A stretch of 64,000 bases of DNA from Nemertoderma westbladi (taxonomy: Eukaryota > Xenacoelomorpha > Nemertodermatida > Nemertodermatidae), in assembly GCA_032718475.1 (NCBI GenBank), contig JAUCBJ010000073.1:1-64000 (forward strand), in the 5' to 3' direction. The number at the start of each line of letters is the position of its first letter. The first letter of the stretch is position 1. The position numbers were made by a program, and so were the translations under genes. Under the pieces are notes generated by a model. It worked only from the letters and a program-made list of their open reading frames with translations, had not been told where the DNA came from and did no database searches. Shown piece by piece: positions 1-8,964 of this stretch.

Positions 1-1
1 T

Positions 2-2026
2 GAGAAACCCGTTTCTAGGAGAAGGGTAACACCAGTATGTTATACCGACGACGGTGAAAGCCAAACTTCTCAAGGAGAGGACAGCGGGAAAGACACTGAC
101 AGATCTTATTATGTCAATAAAATGCCTAAAGATCAGGTAAGTAAATCCGAGTCTCGACCCAATGACAGAAGGGAACCGGTACAAAAAACCCTTCCTACGT
201 CTCCTAAAAGAATTCAGGTGAGAAAGCCCGAGGAAAGAACAAGTGTGCACCACATAGCACAGGTTAAAGTAAGTAACATCAAGCCGAAATGTGTGCTGTG
301 CGACGGGCCCCACCGTTTAAATGCGTGTGATAAATTCCTGAGGAAATCACTAAAGGATAGACGTGAAGTCATGTGGGATAAGCGGTTGTGTTATAATTGC
401 CTCAGACGAGGACACCAACGGCGAACCTGTAACTCCGACGCAAGGTGTGCAAAGTGCGGCGCGAAACATCATATCTTGTTGCACGCTGAATTCGATCGAA
501 ATAGTCCGAATCAGGTAAGTGATTCCGAGTTACATGTCCAATTCAGTGATGTGAACGACACTGATCAATCTGAGATGGAAGGATTCTATACAGATGAGTT
601 CTCCGACGAAAACGAATCCTGTTACATGATAAATACCGCAGTGTATCGAGCACTCACATATGAAAAGGATCCAGACAACGACTTTACTCTAACTAATTCT
701 GAGCGACAACCATCTTGGAAAGAGCCATCTTCAAATGTAGGGATCCGAGAGTTTCCTGTGGTGCAGGTGAGGGTTCACGGACCTAAGAGGAGTTATGTAG
801 TGAACGCCCTCCTCGACTCCGGTAGTACAGGAACATTCATCGACAAAGAGCTAGCCGAAGATATATTTGCTGGACAACTCAAGTTTCAAACTAAGCTCAA
901 CATGTCTGGCATAATGCAAGTTTGGAAATCTACAATAACAGCTGATTATTATGTAGGCGCGTTGTCCACCCCACAAGACGAACTAGGAGAACACAGCATA
1001 AGGTCAGTGAAAATGGTGGCTATAAAGAACTTCGCTACTACTCAAGCAGACCTTTATAATTGGGACGAGGATGAGAGCATCCAACATCTTAACATACCTC
1101 GATTCCAGACTGATTATCCTGGAGTGCAAATACTCATCGGCCAAAACGCGCATGAGGCGCTGGAGACATTAGAGAAACGGCCTGCTCAACCGCAGCCACT
1201 ACAGACCTATGCGGTAAGAACTAGAGTAGGTTGGTACCTTACTGGACCTTCCGGTAGAACGCTCAGGGAAAGACTGCTTCAAGATCGCGTCTGCCAGATG
1301 AGTGAATGGGAAGATGATACTAGTGAGGGAGACGACCCAACTGAGGGAACACCACACTCCTCAGATAATGACAATCTTAGCTCCAATGTAGATCAATGGA
1401 GATATTGCCCCAAGAAGTTTACTCCAACGGACATCGCTTCCAGAGGAGCAACTCCTCAAGAACTGACAGATACTACAGACCGATTAGGTGAACCCGACTT
1501 CCTGAGTAAGGAGAATGAATGGCCTCCCCATCTTACTCCGACTGAGATTATACCAGCCAAGGGAGCGGAGAAAGTCGAACCTGAAACCCGGACGTGTGGA
1601 TCGGAGTTATTTGAACCCGGGATAGATCTGTCGGTATTACATGTTGCCAGGGACGACGCCGTGGATCTGGGCCTCCCCACCGCGAGTGGATCCTTCATGA
1701 AGATCAGAGAGAGCGATTGGAGCTCTGGAACATCAGACGTCTCGCAGGGACTCTCACCTCTCCTACAGAGAGCGACGGACCACTATAGCTCCTGGAATCG
1801 GCTTTGTGACGCCGTCATCTACTTTGAGCGATGTTTCTATCGTCACTATTCCAGGACGAAGAGGAAACCTGGAATTGTATTCAGGATGCAGCGACTCAAT
1901 CACCCAGTCGGTCGTTTGTGTTTATCAGAAGGGAATGGAGGACTCTCCGGAAACTGTGGAAGGCAAGATTCTCTTCCCACGACCACCTCCCTAATCCTTC
2001 AAACATCTAGGGACTCCATAACGTAA
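2..2026 (+). CDS. BEL/Pao retrotransposon polyprotein remnant, internally deleted, 5' partial
   Basis: The frame is open from the left window edge, so the start is missing; the first ATG is at 122. Three zinc-knuckle-like Cys/His clusters follow one another (CVLC..H, CYNCLRRGHQRRTC, CAKCGAKHH; residues about 58-120 from that ATG). Next comes a retropepsin-like aspartic protease signature, LLDSGSTGTFID (about residue 230), and the downstream segment typical of BEL/Pao (IGQNAHEAL, TRVGWYLTGPSG). At about residue 430 it jumps to WRYCPKKFTPTDIASRG, which in this family lies after the RT/RNase H core, and then to a pre-integrase-like stretch (HYSSWNRLCDAVIYF). The RT-RNase H core and the integrase are absent. 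In an intact element the polyprotein makes capsid, protease, RT and integrase; this copy cannot be autonomous. Family assignment is by motif order; I see no host function. Confidence 0.8.
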   Translation, partial: EKPVSRRRVTPVCYTDDGESQTSQGEDSGKDTDRSYYVNKMPKDQVSKSESRPNDRREPVQKTLPTSPKRIQVRKPEERTSVHHIAQVKVSNIKPKCVLCDGPHRLNACDKFLRKSLKDRREVMWDKRLCYNCLRRGHQRRTCNSDARCAKCGAKHHILLHAEFDRNSPNQVSDSELHVQFSDVNDTDQSEMEGFYTDEFSDENESCYMINTAVYRALTYEKDPDNDFTLTNSERQPSWKEPSSNVGIREFPVVQVRVHGPKRSYVVNALLDSGSTGTFIDKELAEDIFAGQLKFQTKLNMSGIMQVWKSTITADYYVGALSTPQDELGEHSIRSVKMVAIKNFATTQADLYNWDEDESIQHLNIPRFQTDYPGVQILIGQNAHEALETLEKRPAQPQPLQTYAVRTRVGWYLTGPSGRTLRERLLQDRVCQMSEWEDDTSEGDDPTEGTPHSSDNDNLSSNVDQWRYCPKKFTPTDIASRGATPQELTDTTDRLGEPDFLSKENEWPPHLTPTEIIPAKGAEKVEPETRTCGSELFEPGIDLSVLHVARDDAVDLGLPTASGSFMKIRESDWSSGTSDVSQGLSPLLQRATDHYSSWNRLCDAVIYFERCFYRHYSRTKRKPGIVFRMQRLNHPVGRLCLSEGNGGLSGNCGRQDSLPTTTSLILQTSRDSIT

Positions 2027-2029
2027 CAA

Positions 2030-2480
2030 CATATGGAGTGGGTGTGTGACTCTATTATTTATATTATTCTATTATTTTTATATTTATGTATGTATTACTA
2101 TGTAATTTTATTATAATCGTTTTATTTAATTTAGTAGAATATTATTTAGCGATTATTTTGTAGAATAGTGCAATATATTCGTGTTTATTACGTACGTAAT
2201 TACTTATATTATATTTAGTGCGACGGCGAAGAAATAATTATTTTTTCTCTTTCCTTACTGTCCGTATTATATTATAAATACGTAACTACAGTAAGATGAA
2301 ATGTCCGTACTTATTAAAGTACAATAAAGCCACTACTATATTCAAGTATTATTGGTAGGCAGAGTATTAGGAATGCAAAGTTCAGATCCTCGTGTCTCGG
2401 CTAAACCAAGCTCTGGGTAGACCTTGGAAACGACTTGCCTCTTCACACTGACATTGCTTCGTGCGATATTGCTCTCATAC
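2030..2480 (+). other. Possible 3' LTR and flank of the BEL/Pao element
   Basis: A purine-rich stretch (ATGGAGTGGG, ending about 2042) is followed by TGTGTGACTC, as expected where a polypurine tract meets a TG-starting LTR. An AATAAA lies at 2323-2328, where an LTR would polyadenylate. I cannot fix the CA end or find a second LTR, so the boundary is a guess. Confidence 0.3.
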
Positions 2481-2571
2481 CGTATATTAAATAATACATA
2501 TAGTAGCGTGATGTCCCTTTAACAGTAGCGTATAACGCAAAATAAATCTGTTAAACCCTTTGACCATCTGT

Positions 2572-2850
2572 AATTCTAGTCGATTAAGATATCGCGGCAC
2601 CCACCGATATACTTGAAAGACAAATTCTAGAATCAGTGGTTAACGTCCCCAGACAAGTTCTGGAATAAATCGGTGCCCATCTCAAATATTAATTATTTAA
2701 TATTTGCAAATCTAATAAATCAAAATCTGTAAAATTCAGATCCTTCAGCAATTCTAGTCAATTAAGATATCGTAGCATTTACCGATATTCTTAAAAAGAC
2801 AATTGTCATAGAATTAAGGATCTTGTGTCCCCAGACATATTCTAGAATCA
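2572..2850. repeat. Two diverged copies of a ~95-bp block
   Basis: The blocks at 2572-2665 and 2750-2850 share the order AATTCTAGTC, ATTAAGATATCG, ACCGATAT, GACAATT, TCCCCAGACA and TTCTAGAATC/TTCTGGAATA. The copies are diverged by substitutions and small indels, so the duplication is old. No coding capacity is seen. Confidence 0.6.
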
Positions 2851-3649
2851 AAATATGTCAATTTAATTATCAAATAATAAAATTTCAGGGAATAAATTTA
2901 AATTCATGCCTTTTAATGAATTTAATAAATTGCCATTTTTACGCAATTTATAACATTCCCTAAATTCCATTAATTAATAGATCAAGGGAGCGGAGATTTA
3001 TCTTATTATGTGTATGAGTGTGCGAAAGTCTCCCAAACATAGTCAATAGCCGATAAAATTCATAAAGTCATGTATAAAACAGGACATTGACTATTAAAGA
3101 ATTACTATTAAATAACATCCCAGATCTGTATGCATTGGAATCACCCTAATTCTACCGCTAGCTTTGCATAATGTCACCATAGCAACAACCACGCTAGAAT
3201 TAGAATTGAGTTAAACGAACAATAGAAAGCTTGTCCCATTGAATAGCATAGGGAATAAATAGCGCACTACTAGTATCCCAGGATACATACTAATACAGTG
3301 ACATTCTGGAAGGCATTGACTAACGGACAAATGGCCCGAATGTGTGTAATTTGTGACAAGTTGTGTGTGTGGTATTTGTGAGTTTATAGGTGAATGTTAC
3401 TGCTAAGGTGTGTTTACAGTAGCCAGTCGCAATCGTAAAAGTAACCTAACTCTCCAAGGAAAACCTGAAGTACATCTAAGACTTTGGGACGGACAGTTGA
3501 GTGACTTGTGCCGGTTGTCGTTGTCGTTGTGCGGCTACGTCGTTGGCGAAAGTACAGAGGCGACGACACATCGGCGCTGAGGATCTCGTACTGTCCGGGG
3601 TTGATTGGGGTAGGCAGCGACGCCCGCTCGCCTAAATATAAACTCATTA
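2851..3649. other. No recognisable gene
   Basis: AT-rich non-coding sequence. Around 3480-3620 there is a GC-richer patch (GTTGTCGTTGTCG) that opens short frames without recognisable domains. I see nothing else. Confidence 0.4.
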
Positions 3650-4960
3650 TAATATGGATAAACTCATATATAGCAGATATGACGGAGTTGATAGAAGATG
3701 GTCTTGGTATCGGGGAGCGATATACTCTACTTTTACAAGCGTTTGTTGATAGCTTAATACGCGGCGACGTTAGTCCAACTGCTGCGAAGGACGATGGTCG
3801 TTATATCGAACCGCCAATGTCCCAAGAGCAGCTCACGCGAGTTGGACTATAGAAAATTCGCTGCTCGATATACGCAGCGTAATGGTACGTATATGGGCTT
3901 CTTAACTAATGGTCATCCTATCGATTTACACAATACGGACTATGTCGACTATATATCCTGCCCAGCGGAGTCGGAACCATAAACTGAAATTCGAATGCGA
4001 AAATTCTATTCGAAATCGACTCGAAAGAAAAGACACTAAAGAAACAAATGGACGCGGTAACTCCAACGTATATTTGGAATTCTTGATAGAAGCATTGTAA
4101 CAACAAATAAATATCACCCGCGTTTACCCTACCAGACGTGCGTCTTTGGTATTATTACGATAAATGCCCTAGACCCAACTAATAAGCGGAAAGACATAAA
4201 CATCCACGTAAACCGAAACTTGTTGACGTATCACCTATGCTCACTCGGCTCGAACGATCCTGGAGTAAACCTACGATCAGAGTCCCGGAATACTCGGTCA
4301 AACCTCCTCATTCCTTAGTTGGACCTCAGACCTGCGATCTTGGTGGTGTCGCGGATCCTCGCGGACTGTATTCACTGTTCAAAGATCTAGTGCTACCCTA
4401 ACAATTAATCGGTAACACTCCGACAGTGATTTCTAGCTAGCCGCCCATCTTACCTAGCCGGATTGTGACGCGGACACCTAATATCACTATCCAACCGTAT
4501 GGTCGTCCACGTTTAACGCGATACAACCCCTCATCAAGGGGAAGGAGAGCGTTGTACGAAACGAGTTAAACGCTATTTTATAAAGATCAAAAGGGAAACC
4601 TGCGTTTGTTCAGATAAACGTAAGTTATACCAGTGAGTCCAATCGATAAACGAATTGGCCTTATCTCAATTCGATTGGGAAATCCAGAATCTCTAAGAAG
4701 TTATCGAACTTGGACGATCCTATTCTCTGCGAGAGTTTTTGGATGAACGTATCCAGCTACGAGCGGAGGAAAATCAGCTCGAGGAGAAGCATATCGAAAC
4801 GGCAGATACCTCGACCACAATCCTACACCTTCTGATGCAATCATATTGCACCCTTCACCCAGGAGTTATGGCCCTCCTAGTAAAGTGGCTCCCCCCAAAG
4901 AGAAAAAGACTCTTGCTAGCCTCAAAAAACTGCGTGAACGCCGTCTGCGTAAGAAAGACT
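3650..4960 (+). pseudogene. Decayed coding remnant with a coiled-coil-like segment, unidentified
   Basis: Short protein-like stretches lie on the + strand in shifting frames. About 3680-3850 reads MTELIEDGLG...YTLLLQAFVDSL. About 4690-4815 reads a heptad-like charged stretch containing REFLDERIQLRAEENQLEEK. About 4850-4960, in another frame, reads PPSKVAPPKEKKTLASLKKL and ends KKD before a stop. This looks like one former protein with a coiled coil and a basic C-terminus, broken by frameshifts and stops. It could be a retroelement gag or a processed host gene; I do not recognise it. Confidence 0.25.
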
Positions 4961-4980
4961 AACTGTTTAGAGTATCTTTA

Positions 4981-6279
4981 TGTTTTAGAAACTGTGATTT
5001 TTATATTTTATAGACTGAAAATCCCATTTTCTGGGAGCGGTGTAAAAGCCTTTGCTGAATTGCCCCGTTATTTTTATTATCTTTTACATTAAAATACTCT
5101 GTAGTTGATTTAATAAGTGTAAGAGACCGTATTATTGCTGTATCGGTGTTTTTAGAGGATCTAAGACCTATTTCCTCCGTATGTGTACTGTGAAAGGCAT
5201 ATTTTATGATTCTATGGCAATTCGTGACGCAAAGGGGTGATAGCTACTCTTGAACAGTAGTTACTATGACTACGGTTAACAGCTGACATTCATACGTGTT
5301 GATTTCCTTTGTTCTACGGCGTCTCTCAGTTCAGTCAGCCAATTAGAGCGTTTTTGTGGCTCCTTGTACAGAAAATTTCCGAGAAATGACGCAATGCCTA
5401 TGTGCAGTGTTTACATTCAGTCTTGAGCCAAAGAAAGAACGGCTTGGAAGTATTTTGTGCTGTACTGCTTTTTAGTCGTACACTAGTAGGTTTAATTATA
5501 AAGGGCATATATCCTTTAACCTACCTAAAGACTCTGATGACTGATCATACATGCTGACTGCTGAAACATTGCAAACTCATAACAATCAGTGTTCAGTTGT
5601 TGTTTTATACTGCTATTTACTGTCAGTTCTTCATAATATGGTTGATGAATTATTATATTTGGAATAACGATAAATAACCCCGAAACCCAATGTTCTTGAT
5701 ATACCGAAGGTAAGAGAGAAGGGTTACAGATAAACTATTGTGACTTATGTTAAAGTGGTTTGAAGTGAATCTAATGTTATTTGATAGACCCTACATGAGC
5801 CAGTCTGTGTTCCTTTTATATGTGACTAAAATCAGTGAAGATCGGCAGATTAGTGTGCAGTATTGTGCAGCATTGTGTATGAGTGAGTCTGTTAAAGAAG
5901 CATTCCTAAAGAATGCGTCATATATGTGGATTATAATTAAGCCATATCGTTGTGAGTAGTTTAAGTCATAACTCTGTTTATATAGATAAAGCGCCACGTC
6001 CTAAAGGAACTGTTAATATTACCGAAGGTGAATAATATTGTCAGAGATTATATAGTACTGTCAGTCGAATAATACATTAGGCTTACATAGCAATAAAATT
6101 AAACCGTCGAACCCAATCTCCCGGGAATATCCAGCGGGTGAATGGTCGCGCACGGATTGGTTTCGACTAGTGTAGTGAATCAAATACTTGTCATAGACTA
6201 AAAGCAGATTTAATATCTAGAAGACATCTTGATTTGGTGGGTTAAACTGCCAAAGGTCTGAAAGCGCGAACAAGGGGGG
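4981..6279. other. No recognisable gene
   Basis: AT-rich sequence with only short open frames (longest about 70 codons at 5747-5959) and no domain, splice or composition signal that I can support. Confidence 0.4.
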
Positions 6280-6346
6280 TGAAACTATCTATGTTTAAAA
6301 TGTCATGCAATCTCATTAAGATTTGTAGAAAAATTGGAGGATTTCC
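6280..6346. mobile_element. Fragment related to the 40-kb and 60-kb foldback elements
   Basis: GAAACTATCTATGTTTAAAA followed by ATTAAGATTTGTAGAAAAAT matches the arm sequence of the foldback elements at 40421-40945 and 60306-61215, which carry AAACTATCCCTGTTTCAAAT and ATTAAGATTTGTAGAACAAT. Only part of one arm is visible, so this is a truncated or diverged copy. Confidence 0.5.
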
Positions 6347-6403
6347 AACTGAATCACGATTAACTATATTCCGATGTAAAAATGATGGGAAAGTTATTGG
6401 TAT

Positions 6404-6665
6404 GTTTTTGCATTAAGTGGGTGGTTTTGGTGTAAGTGGGTGGTTTTGGTGTAAGTGGGTGGTTTTGGTGTAAGCCATCCACTGGTTTTGGTGTAAGCCA
6501 TCCACTGGTTTTGGTGTAAGCCATCCACTGGTTTTGGTGTAAGCTATCCACTGGTTTTGGTGTAAGCCATCCACTGGTTTTGGTGTAAGCCATCCACTGG
6601 TTTTGGTGTAAGCCATCCACTTTTTGCATGAAGTGGGTGGTTTTGGTGTAAGCCATCCACTTTTT
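6404..6665. repeat. Minisatellite of 19- and 23-bp units
   Basis: Tandem GGTTTTGGTGTAAG joined either to TGGGT (19-bp unit) or to CCATCCACT (23-bp unit), about 11 units, bounded by TTTTTGCAT and CCACTTTTTAAA. The two unit types are grouped. The long reading frames here are by-products of the repeat. Confidence 0.9.
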
Positions 6666-7035
6666 AAAATTGTTTCTGGATATTTTGATGTTATTTAATC
6701 TGGAGCAGATTGTAATGAGGTTAACTAATCTGGAAAACGGGTTGGTGCTCTTCTACTTCTCGAATTACGGCTGTTTGATCCACGGAGACACATCTCCCCG
6801 GTGGAATGTTTCATATTCTGGTGATCTAACAAAACAAAATATTTTTTTTATATTGGAAATTGATTTCTATAAAATTTAATAATTCTTTAATTTTATAGAA
6901 AAATATTTAATTTCTCAAAATTTACATATTTTTGTAGGTTATTGCTGTAGCGTCTCCTAGGGATAAATTTTGGCATTCTTATAAAACCATTAGTTATCCA
7001 TCTCTCCGATAACATATTAGATTCTACTTAGATGT
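6666..7035. other. Sequence between minisatellites, no supported gene
   Basis: A short GC-richer stretch (6700-6820) is open in the + frame (69 codons from 6670) and could hide a small exon of the gene that starts at 8737. It has no recognisable SWIRM or zinc-finger sequence, so I do not call it. The rest is AT-rich. Confidence 0.3.
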
Positions 7036-8733
7036 ATAATATGACGTTATTGACGCTTTATCCCGTAACTCTTTGAGAATTTAATTACCTCACCATAATA
7101 TGACGTTATTGACGCTTTATCCCGTAACTCTTTGAGAATTTAATTACCTCACCATAATAATATGACGTTATTGACGCTTTATCCCGTAACTCTTTGAGAA
7201 TTTAATTACCTCACCATAATGACGTTATTGACGCTTTATCCCGTAACTCTTTGAGAATTTAATTACCTCACCATAATAATATGACGTTATTGACGCTTTA
7301 TCCCGTAACTCTTTGAGAATTTAATTACCTCACCATAATATGACGTTATTGACGCTTTATCCCGTAACTCTTTGAGAATTTAATTACCTCACCATAATAA
7401 TATGACGTTATTGACGCTTTATCCCGTAACTCTTTGAGAATTTAATTACCTCACCATAATGACGTTATTGACGCTTTATCCCGTAACTCTTTGAGAATTT
7501 AATTACCTCACCATAATAATATGACGTTATTGACGCTTTATCCCGTAACTCTTTGAGAATTTAATTACCTCACCATAATAATATGACGTTATTGACGCTT
7601 TATCCCGTAACTCTTTGAGAATTTAATTACCTCACCATAATGACGTTATTAACGCTTTATCCCGTAACTCTTTGAGAATTTAATTACCTCACCATAATAT
7701 GACGTTATTGACGCTTTATCCCGTAACTCTTTGAGAATTTAATTACCTCACCATAATAATATGACGTTATTGACGCTTTATCCCGTAACTCTTTGAGAAT
7801 TTAATTACCTCACCATAATGACGTTATTGACGCTTTATCCCGTAACTCTTTGAGAATTTAATTACCTCACCTTAATAATATGACGTTATTGACGCTTTAT
7901 CCCGTAACTCTTTGAGAATTAAATTACCTCACCATAATGACGTTATTGACGCTTTATCCCGTAACTCTTTGAGAATTTAATTACCTCACCATAATAATAT
8001 GACGTTATTGACGCTTTATCCCGTAACTCTTTGAGAATTTAATTACCTCACCATAATATGACGTTATTGACGCTTTATCCCGTAACTCTTTGAGAATTTA
8101 ATTACCTCACCATAATGACGTTATTGACGCTTTATCCCGTAACTCTTTGAGAATTTAATTACCTCACCATAATAATATGACGTTATTGACGCTATATCCC
8201 GTAACTCTTTGAGAATTTAATTACCTCACCATAATAATATGACGTTATTGACGCTTTATCCCGTAACTCTTTGAGAATTTAATTACCTCACCATAATATG
8301 ACGTTATTGACGCTTTATCCCGTAACTCTTTGAGAATTTAATTACCTCACCATAATATGACGTTATTGACGCTTTATCCCGTAACTCTTTGAGAATTTAA
8401 TTACCTCACCATAATAATATGACGTTATTGACGCTTTATCCCGTAACTCTTTGAGAATTTAATTACCTCACCATAATATGACGTTATTGACGCTTTATCC
8501 CGTAACTCTTTGAGAATTTAATTACCTCACCATAATATGACGTTATTGACGCTTTATCCCGTAACTCTTTAACTCTTTGAGAATTTAATTACCTCACCAT
8601 AATATGACGTTATTGACGCTATATCCCGTAACTCTTTAACTCTTTGAGAATTTAATTACCTCACCATAATATGACGTTATTGACGCTATATCCCGTAACT
8701 CTTTAACTCTTTGAGAATTTAATGACCTCACCA
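7036..8733. repeat. Minisatellite of ~57-62-bp units abutting a KDM1B exon
   Basis: About 28 nearly identical units read TGACGTTATTGACGC, TTTATCCCGTAACTC, TTTGAGAATTTAATT, ACCTCACCAT. Length varies mainly through AAT, AATAT or AATAATAT between units; the last units carry an extra TTTAACTC. The final unit runs straight into the KDM1B acceptor: units end CCATAAT, whereas the last ends CCATAG followed by the exon at 8737. Each unit has two TGACG half-CRE-like words. Confidence 0.95.
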
Positions 8734-8736
8734 TAG

Positions 8737-8964
8737 GGCCGCGTTCGCGTCATCGTAGTTGGAGCCGGTGTCGCCGGATTGGTTGTTGCTAGGCAACTAC
8801 ATAACTTTGGTTACAGTGTCACTGTGTTGGAGGCTACTGACCGGGTGGGGGGTCGTTGTCGAGACGACGCCCAATGGTCGTCCGAGGGTGCCACGATGTC
8901 GCCCCTTAGCGGACAGTTTGTGTACGGAGTTGTTAATAACCCCATTACCATGTTGTGTCGTCAG
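8737..8964 (+). CDS. KDM1B: KDM1B exon with the FAD-binding GxGxxG motif
   Basis: 76 codons, phase 0 at both ends: acceptor ACCTCACCATAG, donor CAG/GTGAGT at 8965. The glycine motif GAGVAG is at 8761-8778, followed by [12 protein letters not shown], the second FAD-contact stretch. The segment after it ([16 protein letters not shown]) departs from the usual GRGAQ-type sequence of the family although the following NNP is kept. The acceptor AG belongs to the last unit of the upstream minisatellite. Confidence 0.93.

Noticed and set aside
5747-5997. Small overlapping frames on both strands
   Set aside because: No domain, codon bias or splice context; expected by chance in DNA of this composition.
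6360-6656. Minus-strand frame with AYTKTSGWLTPKP repeats
   Set aside because: By-product of the 19/23-bp minisatellite.
3000-7000. N-terminal zinc-finger or SWIRM exons of KDM1B
   Set aside because: I searched for Cys/His-rich or SWIRM-like stretches with splice sites and found none; they probably lie upstream of this window.
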